Assembly: GCA_009776375.1 (NCBI GenBank) | Contig: WRNW01000003.1 | Span: forward strand, 1 to 39,130 | Origin: Candidatus Saccharimonadota bacterium | Lineage (GTDB): Bacteria; Patescibacteriota; Saccharimonadia; Saccharimonadales; Saccharimonadaceae | Reading direction: 5' to 3' | Length of the DNA stretch: 39,130 nt | In this document: piece by piece, positions 25,711-34,199 of the stretch | Numbering within the stretch: position 1 is the first letter of the stretch | Layout of the letters: the number at the start of each line of letters is the position of its first letter | Translations under genes and position numbers: made by a program | The notes under the pieces: generated by a model | Told to the model about the DNA's origin: nothing | Database searches by the model: none | The model's input: only the letters and a program-made list of their open reading frames with translations

Positions 25711-27540
25711 TTAGCGTGGTACTGCTTCGCGAGGGTTAGTGGTGATCAAGTCAGTCTCAGTCTGCGAGGCGATAATTTGAATATGGACGTGACTTTGGCC
25801 AGCAAAGAACAAACCTTGACCAACCGGAAAATTAGCTAGACGTTTGAGTTCTTCTTCGGTTAGTTTGAAAACTTGGCCCAGGACGTCGATCGCCGAAGCC
25901 GATTGTTTGAGCAGAATCTGCATGCTAGCGTTAGCGACAATCGCTCGACCCATTTGATCACCCATCATGTCTTCGACATCCTGGGAAATTGTCGTTAGTC
26001 CGAGATAATATTTGCGCGCCCGCTTGGCGATCGAAAAGAGGAAATTCGCCGCATCTGGCCACTTCATTAATTGCCAAGCCTCGTCGACGATCAACATCCG
26101 TTTCTTTTTATTCGTGCGGACGATATTCCAGATATGCGATAGCACGATATACATCCCCACCGGCCGCAGTTCGTCCTCGAGATCGCGAATATTAAATACC
26201 ACCATATGATTGTTGATACTCACGTTCGATTGTTGAGAGAAAATACCGGCGAAAGTTCCGGTCGTATATTGACGGAGACGCTGCGCCAATTGCGGTCCGT
26301 TACCACCCATGTGCGCCAACGTGTCATAGAGATCGGCCATCACCGGCGGTTGTGAATTATGAGTCAAAGGATCCGACGTGATCCCCACCCGCGCGTAAGT
26401 ATCAATCAAAGCTTGATCGATATCGGCTTCTTCGGATGGCGACAGGACATTGACGATTTCCCCACTAGCGGCGACCTGACCAGCGCCGAGCATCAACCGC
26501 AATAGTCCATGCAAAGTCACCAAATTCGCCCGCAGCGCGTCGGCCGATTCGCCATCACTACTGTCGACGACTCGCGGTAAATCGAACGGATTAACCCGAG
26601 TACTAGAATTCAAACTGAGGTGGATATAGCTACCACCGACCGCGTCACAGAGTCGATCGTATTCATTTTCCGGATCAATAATGATAATTTCTGCACCCAT
26701 CATCATCGTTCGTAGCGCCTCGAGCTTGACAGTAAATGATTTCCCAGCACCAGATTTAGCAAAAACCACCATGTTGGCGTTTTCCAAACTGAATCGATCA
26801 AAAATCACCAAACCGTTGTTGTGCATATTCACCCCGTAAAGGATGCCGTTATCCTGGGTTAAATCAGCGCTAGTAAACGGAAAAGAAGTCGAAATCGCTC
26901 CAGTATTCATGTTACGACGGATTTTCAGATCATCGATAAATTGCGGGACTGTCGAATTGAGACCTTGTTCCTGTTGGGCCGAAGCAACCTTGGTTAAAAC
27001 CATTTGTTGACCAAAGATGGTTTCAATTTTATGAGTGGCGAAATTGAGTTCTTCCTGGCTGTCGGCATAGAGCGTGACATAGAGGCCAAAACGGTAGAAC
27101 TTTTCCATACCAGTTTGCAATTGGTCGCGCAGTTCTTCGGCGTCCTGGTAAGCCGCCTCGAGCGCCGGGTCGCGGACTTTGCCCTTTTCCGCATTGATGG
27201 ACATGCTGGCCTCGAGCTGGGTGACTTTCTTGCGCAAGTTATTCATGACGACTTGACTGTCAACGGGATAGACAAAAATGCTGAGGTCGAGGACTTCGTC
27301 GAGGTTGATAATTGACGACAGCCAACCCGTGTAAATCGTGCGTGGATAAGCGTAAATGTAAAGCGTTCGGCACCACCGGGTGCCCAACATAAAGTAGCCG
27401 GCTTTGAAATCGATCGACGCCGGTGCCACCAAATCGCGCAGGGTGGTGATACCTTTTTGGAATTCGGCCTCGACCTCGGCGGCCTCACGCGCGCGCTGTT
27501 CGGCGGCGAGATCGACTTGGGAAACTTTCTTTTTAACCAC
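25711..27540 (-). CDS. VirB4-family T4SS ATPase
   Basis: 'NANMVVFAKSGAGKSFTVKLEALRTMMMGAEIIIIDPENEYDRLCDAVGGSYIHLS', 'RMLIVDEAWQLMKWPDAANFLFSIAKRARKYYLGLTTISQDVEDMM'. GTG start at 27540 preferred (RBS AAGGAGGT) over ORF start 27633. Confidence 0.95.
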   Translation of the reverse strand: MVKKKVSQVDLAAEQRAREAAEVEAEFQKGITTLRDLVAPASIDFKAGYFMLGTRWCRTLYIYAYPRTIYTGWLSSIINLDEVLDLSIFVYPVDSQVVMNNLRKKVTQLEASMSINAEKGKVRDPALEAAYQDAEELRDQLQTGMEKFYRFGLYVTLYADSQEELNFATHKIETIFGQQMVLTKVASAQQEQGLNSTVPQFIDDLKIRRNMNTGAISTSFPFTSADLTQDNGILYGVNMHNNGLVIFDRFSLENANMVVFAKSGAGKSFTVKLEALRTMMMGAEIIIIDPENEYDRLCDAVGGSYIHLSLNSSTRVNPFDLPRVVDSSDGESADALRANLVTLHGLLRLMLGAGQVAASGEIVNVLSPSEEADIDQALIDTYARVGITSDPLTHNSQPPVMADLYDTLAHMGGNGPQLAQRLRQYTTGTFAGIFSQQSNVSINNHMVVFNIRDLEDELRPVGMYIVLSHIWNIVRTNKKKRMLIVDEAWQLMKWPDAANFLFSIAKRARKYYLGLTTISQDVEDMMGDQMGRAIVANASMQILLKQSASAIDVLGQVFKLTEEELKRLANFPVGQGLFFAGQSHVHIQIIASQTETDLITTNPREAVPR

Positions 27541-28303
27541 TGACGGCACCTCCTTGATCTGGAGCTGGGGCTGGACCTTCACCCTTGCGGACGACGGTAT
27601 TGACGTAATTTCGAAAATCACCAATCGGTTCACGAACAGCGGTGTCAGGATTATAGACGTTATACATCAGTGCGCCGATTTCCTTGGTTTGGAGTTGGAC
27701 GGCTCGAACGCCAATCTGCATTAAGCCATTAATCACAGCAGCGACGCGGCGAGACATTTCTTCCTTGACGCGGTTGTATTGATCGGCGGGGACTTTGATG
27801 TATTGGTGACGTTTAGCAGGAATAAACAGATTAGTCAGCAGGCCTTTGCTAGTATCGCTATCGCGACCAAGTTGGGCGCTCTCATCTCCCAGAGTATACG
27901 GAATGACGATAAAGAAACTCTTGTCCATGATGTTGGCTTCCTGGGAGAGAATATCGATGAATTGAATATAATCGTCCATCAACACGCCGAGCAACATGTT
28001 GTCTTGGTTGACCCGAATCTGTTCTAACTTTTCAAGGTACGGACCAATGTCGACTTTTTGCGAACGAATATAGATCTGGATTGCAAAAGTCAAAGAATTC
28101 AAAAACTGTTGGTAAGAATACTCAATACCTTCACGCTCGCGCTCACTCATCAGATCAAAGTTGACCGATTGAGCAGCGACGATCGACCGATAAGTTCCAT
28201 CACCCATGATCAGCATGTTGTCGCGAATCTCCTGGAACATCAGCGTGTTCTGGGTCGAACTAGGATTTTTGAGCGCAACTGGCTGTGGTTGAATTGGATT
28301 CAC
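27533..28303 (-). CDS. TraC-like/conserved T4SS accessory protein in prgI-virB4 operon
   Basis: 'MFQEIRDNMLIMGDGTYRSIVAAQSVNFDLMSEREREGIEYSYQQFLNSLTFAIQIYIRSQKVDIGPYLEKLE'; GTG start at 28303 (VNPIQP) with upstream GGAAAGGG preferred over 28423. Confidence 0.8.
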   Translation of the reverse strand: MNPIQPQPVALKNPSSTQNTLMFQEIRDNMLIMGDGTYRSIVAAQSVNFDLMSEREREGIEYSYQQFLNSLTFAIQIYIRSQKVDIGPYLEKLEQIRVNQDNMLLGVLMDDYIQFIDILSQEANIMDKSFFIVIPYTLGDESAQLGRDSDTSKGLLTNLFIPAKRHQYIKVPADQYNRVKEEMSRRVAAVINGLMQIGVRAVQLQTKEIGALMYNVYNPDTAVREPIGDFRNYVNTVVRKGEGPAPAPDQGGAVSG

Positions 28304-28319
28304 TGGCCCACCCTTTCCT

Positions 28320-29330
28320 TTAACGTAGAGAAATTTCTCCACTTTGATTATCGTCAATTTCACTGCGACGTGGAGTCGCTGCGTCTTGTGTAACGGTGCT
28401 CGTCCTCGGAGAATCCTGAGCAAGCTCAGTTTCTCTCTCAGACGTTTCCATTATAGCAGATTCTGGCGCGGTTGTTGGCGGTGGCGTCGCGGCGGGCGCT
28501 GGTGTCGCGGTCGTCGTTAGCGTTGGATTATCCGGTACTGGCGAAGTACTCGGCGGTTGAACAACAGTCTGCCGAAAAGCCGTCATCGAATTGGCCGCCG
28601 ACTGTTTGAGCATAGCGCTGAGAGCGGCTTCGTCCTCGGTCGGCATCGCCGGCGCGGCGGGCGGCGGTGTGGTGGCGGCTGCGGCGGACGGTGGTGTATA
28701 GGTCGGTGGTGTGAAACTGGCCTGCGTGGTTGGTGCTGGCGTGGCGGGCGCGGTGGACAGAGTTTGCATGTGCGTCACGGCCGCCTGGCGGGCGCGCTGT
28801 TCGGATTGTTCGAGCATTTGAGACAGTTCGTTGTTCAAGGAAGTGTCTTCGAAAACGTCGGTGACGGTATTAGCCGCCAGCGCATAATCATCATAGAGAT
28901 TAACGTTCCCGCGCGTCGACCAACCTTGAGTATCGACGACATCCGCCAAAAATGACAAACGTTGCGTGGCTTCGGCGCTGCTGATGTCTTTGGTCTGAGG
29001 CGTGCTATCGATTGGTGGATTAGTAATTTCGACCAAACTTTCTTGACCGTCCGGATTCCATAGGCGTTTGGTTGGATAAAAGTAAAAGTGAATCAGCGCG
29101 CCGATATAGATTTCCATTGGTTGACCTCGGCGCGGAATCGCTAAAGTACCAAAAACCAAAGTAATCGGCAGCGGCACAACCGCGAGCGGTATGGCAATCA
29201 TCGTTGCCAAAAAATACGCCAAAGCCGCCGCCGCCAGCGCGATCATCGCGTAGATAAACTGACGAAACGATAACGGCCCGAGCAGTTTGTCGTCGGCTTC
29301 GACATCTTGGGGGACTTTGTGTTCAGCCAT
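28320..29330 (-). CDS. PrgI-family T4SS protein with long Pro/Ala/Thr-rich tail
   Basis: 'MAEHKVPQDVEADDKLLGPLSFRQFIYAMIALAAAALAYFLATMIAIPLAVVPLPITLVFGTLAIPRRGQPMEIYIGALIHFYFYPTKRLW'; start trimmed from 29405. Confidence 0.85.
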   Translation of the reverse strand: MAEHKVPQDVEADDKLLGPLSFRQFIYAMIALAAAALAYFLATMIAIPLAVVPLPITLVFGTLAIPRRGQPMEIYIGALIHFYFYPTKRLWNPDGQESLVEITNPPIDSTPQTKDISSAEATQRLSFLADVVDTQGWSTRGNVNLYDDYALAANTVTDVFEDTSLNNELSQMLEQSEQRARQAAVTHMQTLSTAPATPAPTTQASFTPPTYTPPSAAAATTPPPAAPAMPTEDEAALSAMLKQSAANSMTAFRQTVVQPPSTSPVPDNPTLTTTATPAPAATPPPTTAPESAIMETSERETELAQDSPRTSTVTQDAATPRRSEIDDNQSGEISLR

Positions 29331-29439
29331 ATTGATTATTTTATCATAAAAGTGCCTATGCTTGAAAACTGCTTGACCACCGAGTCTTTTTTGCTGTATA
29401 ATCAATTATATTAAACGTAAACGAGTATAAGGAGAAGAA

Positions 29440-29850
29440 ATGAAATCGGTTGTCAAAAAGATTGCTACGGCCCTACTGGTGGTACCGGTACTGATGTTGA
29501 CGCTTGGTCTAGGCGGAATGTTCGGTGCGCCGGCGTTTGCTGACTGTGATGAACAAACCGGACTGACTGGTGCACTGCAAGCAGAATGCTCCAAGGGTGA
29601 AGGCCAGCAAACTGATCTCTTTGGTCCCAATGGTGTTATCACTCTGATTATTAATATCATGCTCTTTATTATCGGGATTCTTTGTATCATCATGATTATT
29701 TTTGGCGGGATTCGCTATACGACTTCGACTGGTGATAAAGGTCGCATTGACAACGCTAAAAACACGATTATCTATGCTGTCGTCGGTCTGATCGTGGCGA
29801 TTGTCGCCTACGCGCTAGTTAGATGGGTATTCGGAGCGATAGGTGGTTAG
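29440..29850 (+). CDS. VirB2/TrbC-like pilin-type protein 6
   Basis: 136 aa, same length as and very similar to 25299..25709: 'IINIMLFIIGILCIIMIIFGGIRYTTSTGDKGRIDNAKNTIIYAVVGLIVAIVAYALVRWVFGAI'. Confidence 0.88.
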   Translation: MKSVVKKIATALLVVPVLMLTLGLGGMFGAPAFADCDEQTGLTGALQAECSKGEGQQTDLFGPNGVITLIINIMLFIIGILCIIMIIFGGIRYTTSTGDKGRIDNAKNTIIYAVVGLIVAIVAYALVRWVFGAIGG

Positions 29851-29906
29851 GGTGAGTCAATGAACAAGATTTTTTCTAAGATCACAAAATTACGAACAGG
29901 TTTAGC

Positions 29907-30281
29907 ATGCTGGTGCTATCGGCGCTGACCGCGGTGGCGGTTCTGCCTCGATCCGCTCGCGGGCTGTCGCTCATGGATGTCATCAACGGTGCTTATCGCG
30001 GTGAAGGTCAACCAACCGATTTATTCGCTGGTGGTGATGCACTGATTCCCCGGATGATTAACCTGATGTTGTTCATCGTCGGTATTTTGGCGATCGTTTT
30101 TCTGATCTTTGGTGGAATTCGTTATGTTATTTCTGGCGGTGACAAAACCAAAGTTGACGCCGCGAAAAACACCATCCTCTATGCGATTGTTGGTCTGGTG
30201 GTGGCAATTCTCGGTTACGCTGTGGTTAACTGGGTGATTGGCATCGTCAGCAATGGCGGCGGCAGTGGCGGGGTCGTCTAA
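29907..30281 (+). CDS. VirB2/TrbC-like pilin-type protein 7 (N-terminus possibly frameshifted)
   Basis: 'INLMLFIVGILAIVFLIFGGIRYVISGGDKTKVDAAKNTILYAIVGLVVAILGYAVVNWVIGIV'; charged N-terminus found in another frame from ATG at 29860. Confidence 0.8.
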   Translation: MLVLSALTAVAVLPRSARGLSLMDVINGAYRGEGQPTDLFAGGDALIPRMINLMLFIVGILAIVFLIFGGIRYVISGGDKTKVDAAKNTILYAIVGLVVAILGYAVVNWVIGIVSNGGGSGGVV

Positions 30282-30326
30282 TTTTACCCGTATAAATATA
30301 CGAGCAAAATCTGTCTGTTTCAATTA

Positions 30327-30800
30327 TTACTGAATCTGAACTTTGCGCGGTTGTTTTTCGCGAACTTTATTAAAGGAAATCGTCAGAACACCGTCCTTTA
30401 ACACGGCTTCGACTTCGTCTTCCTTGACCGGAATCGGTAGCACCAAGGTACGACTAAATTCACCCCAATAACATTCCTGGACGTGCCACTGGATCGCCGC
30501 GGTATCATCGCCACTACTGAGCGTACCGCTAATCGTCAGGACGCTATCAGCAATACTCACATCCAGATCACCCTTGTTGACGCCAGCCGTGCGGGCCTTG
30601 ATAATCAATTTTTCCTCAGTTTCGTAAACGTCCACCGCTAGCTGACCGGGTACGCTGTCGTATTCCTCCTCGATCGTGGTCATCGTCGTCACCATTTCTG
30701 GCTCGGCCGACTCAGTCGTCGATTCATCATCAGCCAAAAAAGCGGCCGCCAACTCATCATCTAGTAGCAGGTCGTCATCTGCTTGTTTATCTCTCGCCAT
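30327..30800 (-). CDS. Hsp20/alpha-crystallin small heat shock protein
   Basis: 'GQLAVDVYETEEKLIIKARTAGVNKGDLDVSIADSVLTISGTLSS...WGEFSRTLVLPIPVKEDEVEAVLKDGVLTISFNK'. Confidence 0.93.
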   Translation of the reverse strand: MARDKQADDDLLLDDELAAAFLADDESTTESAEPEMVTTMTTIEEEYDSVPGQLAVDVYETEEKLIIKARTAGVNKGDLDVSIADSVLTISGTLSSGDDTAAIQWHVQECYWGEFSRTLVLPIPVKEDEVEAVLKDGVLTISFNKVREKQPRKVQIQ

Positions 30801-30865
30801 GTCTCCCTCCTTTTCTCGCTAAAATTCGGCGTATGTGAGATAATTATAGCGTATATTGAGTAAGT

Positions 30866-31606
30866 GTGCAAGTTTTCGCAAAGCCCGGGCAGGTAAAAAT
30901 TACAATGATCGATTGGTTACTGCGGTGGTTGTCACCCCATATCTGCGAAGGTTGTGGTCAGGTCGGCGACAGCCTCTGCGAACGTTGTAATTTTTACATT
31001 TTAAAGCACCGCTGGCCAAAATGCTTAAATTGTCGATGTCTGATGACGATCGTTGAACGGGCGCCGCGCGGTAACCTGTGTCGTGATTGTCGCCGCCGCC
31101 TGCCCTTTGCTCGAGCCTTCGTCGTCGGCAGCAGAACCAAAACTTTGAAAAAGTTAGTCGGTAATTATAAATATTTTTCGCGACGTGAAAGTGCGCGAGC
31201 AATCGCTGGGTTGCTCAGCGCTATTTTACCCGAGGAATTGCCAGATTTGGTGATCGTACCTTTGCCGACCATTCCGCAACACATTCGTGAGCGCGGTTTT
31301 GATCACATGAAATTAGTCGCGCGACGATTATCGCGCCAGCGGAACCTAGCGTGCGAACCAAATCTGCTGCTGCGAACGGATAACATTTCCCAACATTCGG
31401 CCAATTTGCGCGAGCGGGCGAAACAGGCCGCGCAAGCTTTCACCATTAATCCGCGCCGTCCGATGCCCACGCGGATTCTGCTGATTGATGATATTTATAC
31501 TACTGGTGCGACGGTTGCGGCTGCGGCGAAACTTTTAAAGAAACACGGTGCTAAGGAAATCTGGCTGGGTATCGTCGCCCGCCAGGTCGATCGATCAAAT
31601 AAATAA
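30866..31606 (+). CDS. ComF-family phosphoribosyltransferase-like protein (start possibly ATG 30905)
   Basis: N-terminal zinc-ribbon-like 'CEGCGQVGDSLCERCNFYI...CLNCRC...CRDCRRRLPFARAFVVGSRTKTLKKLVGNYKYFSRRE', C-terminal PRTase 'RILLIDDIYTTGATVAAAAKLLKKHGAKEIWLGIVAR'. Confidence 0.93.
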   Translation: MQVFAKPGQVKITMIDWLLRWLSPHICEGCGQVGDSLCERCNFYILKHRWPKCLNCRCLMTIVERAPRGNLCRDCRRRLPFARAFVVGSRTKTLKKLVGNYKYFSRRESARAIAGLLSAILPEELPDLVIVPLPTIPQHIRERGFDHMKLVARRLSRQRNLACEPNLLLRTDNISQHSANLRERAKQAAQAFTINPRRPMPTRILLIDDIYTTGATVAAAAKLLKKHGAKEIWLGIVARQVDRSNK

Positions 31607-31816
31607 TATTGACGAAAACGCTAAAGCATATATTTGCAATACTTGCAAAGAGTACCTATCGTGATACAATAGGGACATCATTAATGATAAGAGGCGTGGA
31701 GTCGATTCCGCCTCATTCAATCTAGCCAGAACTCTGAGCGTGACTATTGAACGGATGCGTTTAGCTAAGGATACTTTTTTCATAATGATCGTTCTAAACT
31801 TGAATGACTAGATACT

Positions 31817-31909
31817 TGGCGGAGGAGGAGGGATTTGAACCCTCGCGCCAACTTTCGCCGACCTAACGATTTAGCAAACCGTCCCCTTCAGCCACTTGGG
31901 TACTCCTCC
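31817..31909 (-). tRNA. tRNA-Ser(GCT)
   Basis: GGAGGAG/CTCCTCC acceptor, anticodon loop TTTGCTAAA, long variable arm, GGTTCAAATCC T-arm, encoded CCA. Confidence 0.93.
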
Positions 31910-31950
31910 GCGTGCTTAAATTATAGCATATATCTGGTATAATCATATAT

Positions 31951-32040
31951 GGAAGGGTGACCGAGTGGTTTAAGGAGCCTGTCTTGAAAACAGGTGGGGG
32001 CTCACGCCTCCCGAGGGTTCAAATCCCTCCCCTTCCGCCA
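31951..32040 (+). tRNA. tRNA-Ser(TGA)
   Basis: GGAAGGG/CCCTTCC acceptor, anticodon stem CTGTC-TTGAAAA-CAG, long variable arm, GGTTCAAATCC, encoded CCA. Confidence 0.95.
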
Positions 32041-32143
32041 AGCATCTGGCCGCATCGGACTATGGCTGATCAGTATGAGACGGGTGCTCGGCTGCGCCAG
32101 AACTAGGATAGACTTTTATTTTTGATATTGTTATACTAAACAT

Positions 32144-32674
32144 ATGCAAGATGACAAGGGTGCGGTGAATAATCTGCCCAAGCAGACGAAAAGCAGCGCG
32201 GGCAATTTGGATATCCGCTGGACTGCGAGCGAGGCGATTGAATATGAACACAGCTCCAGATGGTACATGGCCGCCGTTGCGGTGGTCTTAGTCATCATTG
32301 GTTTTAATCTGTGGCTACAAGGTATCAATTTCGGTTCCATCTCGTTTGCGATCCTCATTCTGGTGATTTTTGCAGCGGTTCTGCTAGTTGTGCGTCGGCC
32401 GGCGCGTGAACTGCACTATGTGCTGACTGATGAAGGCTTAACTGTTGAGAATCAACTTCATCCGTTTAGTGAATTTCGGGCTTTTGGTGTGCGTCGCGAT
32501 GGTGCGATGTGGCAACTCGTGCTAATTCCAGTCCAACGATTTAGTTTTAGCTTGACTGTCTTTATCCACGATGATCAGGGCGAAGCAATCGTCGACGCTC
32601 TCGGGGCTCGTCTATCGATGGAAGAAATCAAAACCGATTGGTTGGACCGTCTAGTCAATAAATTAAAGATCTAG
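32144..32674 (+). CDS. Small membrane protein, two N-terminal TMs plus PH-like cytoplasmic domain (DUF5673-like guess)
   Basis: 'WYMAAVAVVLVIIGFNLWLQGINFGSISFAILILVIFAAVLLVVRRPARELHYVLTDEGLTVENQLHPFSEFRAFGV'. Confidence 0.75.
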   Translation: MQDDKGAVNNLPKQTKSSAGNLDIRWTASEAIEYEHSSRWYMAAVAVVLVIIGFNLWLQGINFGSISFAILILVIFAAVLLVVRRPARELHYVLTDEGLTVENQLHPFSEFRAFGVRRDGAMWQLVLIPVQRFSFSLTVFIHDDQGEAIVDALGARLSMEEIKTDWLDRLVNKLKI

Positions 32675-32691
32675 TGTTACAATAGAGTGAC

Positions 32692-32779
32692 GGAAGGGTG
32701 CAGGAGTGGTTGAACTGGCCGCTCTCGAAAAGCGGTAAATGGCAACATTTCGAGGGTTCGAATCCCTCCCCTTCCGCCA
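32692..32779 (+). tRNA. tRNA-Ser(CGA)
   Basis: GGAAGGG/CCCTTCC acceptor, anticodon stem-loop CGCTCTCGAAAAGCG, long variable arm, GGTTCGAATCC, encoded CCA. Confidence 0.94.
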
Positions 32780-32851
32780 GATCAAAATGATAGACTTTGC
32801 GCCTAGCAATCGATCCACTTTGGCTAGACCAATGCCGGCGCATATAGGCGA

Positions 32852-33709
32852 TTATTGTCGCATGATCACGTTGACGCTTTTTTCCTTCCTCGCGGTGATT
32901 TCTTGGACTGAGACTTGTTTATACTCGCCGCTGCCCTGGATGGTGACCGTTTTTTGCTCGCCCAGGTCAAAGGTCACGGCGTGTGTTTTTTGCCCGGGGA
33001 TTTTAGATAAAATGCTCGGCACGACGATCCGCATCAACCCCCAAAGTCCGCTGAGGTTGCCCGTCGCCCAAATAAATTTTCGACCAAGGAAAAATTTTCG
33101 ACCACGGAGGATTTTGGCCATACTGACGCCGTTAATCACTACAAAATCGGTAATTTTGTCCTTGATAAACGTGTCGCGTCGATGTCGAAACCACCACTGG
33201 GCGAGCGCCACAAACGAAAAGATCAACTTGCCTTTACGCTGGCTCTGCAACCATTCGCGTTTTTTTGGTTCATCGAAAATCTTGGTTGATTCGGCGAACA
33301 TACCGACGGTAAAGTAATTCAGATCATAACGAAAATGTTGACCATCGAGGAGCAATTCGATCGGCCAAACTATCACTGCCTGTCCACTCAGAGCGTCATC
33401 CAGGTTTCGCAGTCCCAAACTGCGGGCGGTGTCGTTAAAGTTTCCATACGGCAGCGCCGCGAAAACCGCATCCTTACCCGACAACATCACCGCGTTCAGC
33501 CCAATAATCGCCGTCGCATCCCCGCCCGCGCTAATCACTAAATCACCATCGTCAAGCATTCGCGCCAATTGCTCGGCATTCGCGTCGACGTTGGTGTCGT
33601 CAACTTCGTACTGTTGCAATAGCTGATCCTGCAGAGCATCCAGGACCTCTTGTTGCACCCGCCGCGCCTGGGTGCTCCGCGGATTAAAAACAATAACGAT
33701 TTTCTTCAT
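32852..33709 (-). CDS. Diacylglycerol/lipid kinase catalytic-domain-like protein
   Basis: 'KKIVIVFNPRSTQARRVQQEV', 'DLVISAGGDATAIIGLNAVM', 'FAALPYGNFNDTARSLGL', the DAGK-like GGDGT / P.GT.ND equivalents (degenerate). Confidence 0.8.
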   Translation of the reverse strand: MKKIVIVFNPRSTQARRVQQEVLDALQDQLLQQYEVDDTNVDANAEQLARMLDDGDLVISAGGDATAIIGLNAVMLSGKDAVFAALPYGNFNDTARSLGLRNLDDALSGQAVIVWPIELLLDGQHFRYDLNYFTVGMFAESTKIFDEPKKREWLQSQRKGKLIFSFVALAQWWFRHRRDTFIKDKITDFVVINGVSMAKILRGRKFFLGRKFIWATGNLSGLWGLMRIVVPSILSKIPGQKTHAVTFDLGEQKTVTIQGSGEYKQVSVQEITARKEKSVNVIMRQ

Positions 33710-33776
33710 CTAACTATGTCCTAATGGCTGACGATATCATGATATAATAATTGTAACATAGATGAAGGAGGAGATC

Positions 33777-34160
33777 ATGAAAGACAGTATTTTTATGAAA
33801 ATTATTCGTGGCGAAGTGCCAGCGCATCGGCTTTATGAAGATGAAAAAACTCTCGCCTTTTTGACGATCCAGCCGGAAAGTCTCGGGCATACTTTGGTGA
33901 TTCCGAAAATCGAGGTTGATAAAATTTACGATCTGCCCGACGATTACTACCAAGCTATGTGGGCGACGGCCAAAAAAGTCGCGCAAAAACTCGAAAATTT
34001 CAGTGGTCAGAGATCACTGATCAAAGTCATCGGTACCGACGTACCGCACGCGCATATTCATGTTTTTTCGGCCAGCGCTAATTATCCAAAACCGCCCGAA
34101 ATCCCGATGGCTGATGATGCTGAACTGGCCGACGTGGCTGCCAAATTACGCACGAAATAA
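33777..34160 (+). CDS. HIT-family protein
   Basis: 'KDSIFMKIIRGEVPAHRLYEDEKTLAFLTIQPESLGHTLVIPKIEVDKIYDLP...VPHAHIHVFSA' with HxHxH motif; ATG at 33777 after AAGGAGGAG. Confidence 0.95.
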   Translation: MKDSIFMKIIRGEVPAHRLYEDEKTLAFLTIQPESLGHTLVIPKIEVDKIYDLPDDYYQAMWATAKKVAQKLENFSGQRSLIKVIGTDVPHAHIHVFSASANYPKPPEIPMADDAELADVAAKLRTK

Positions 34161-34170
34161 GAAATAATTC

Positions 34171-34199
34171 TTGACATAAGCACAAACCTGTGCTATATT
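34171..34199 (+). promoter_or_regulatory. Promoter with palindromic spacer upstream of 34198/34210 ORF
   Basis: TTGACA-17-TATATT; spacer carries AGCACA-aacc-TGTGCT (34179-34194). Confidence 0.65.

Noticed and set aside
30286-30312. CGTATA-AA-TATACG between the seventh pilin gene and hsp20 as a bidirectional terminator
   Set aside because: Only a weak AT-rich 6-bp stem with no convincing T tract; cannot be supported without RNA data.
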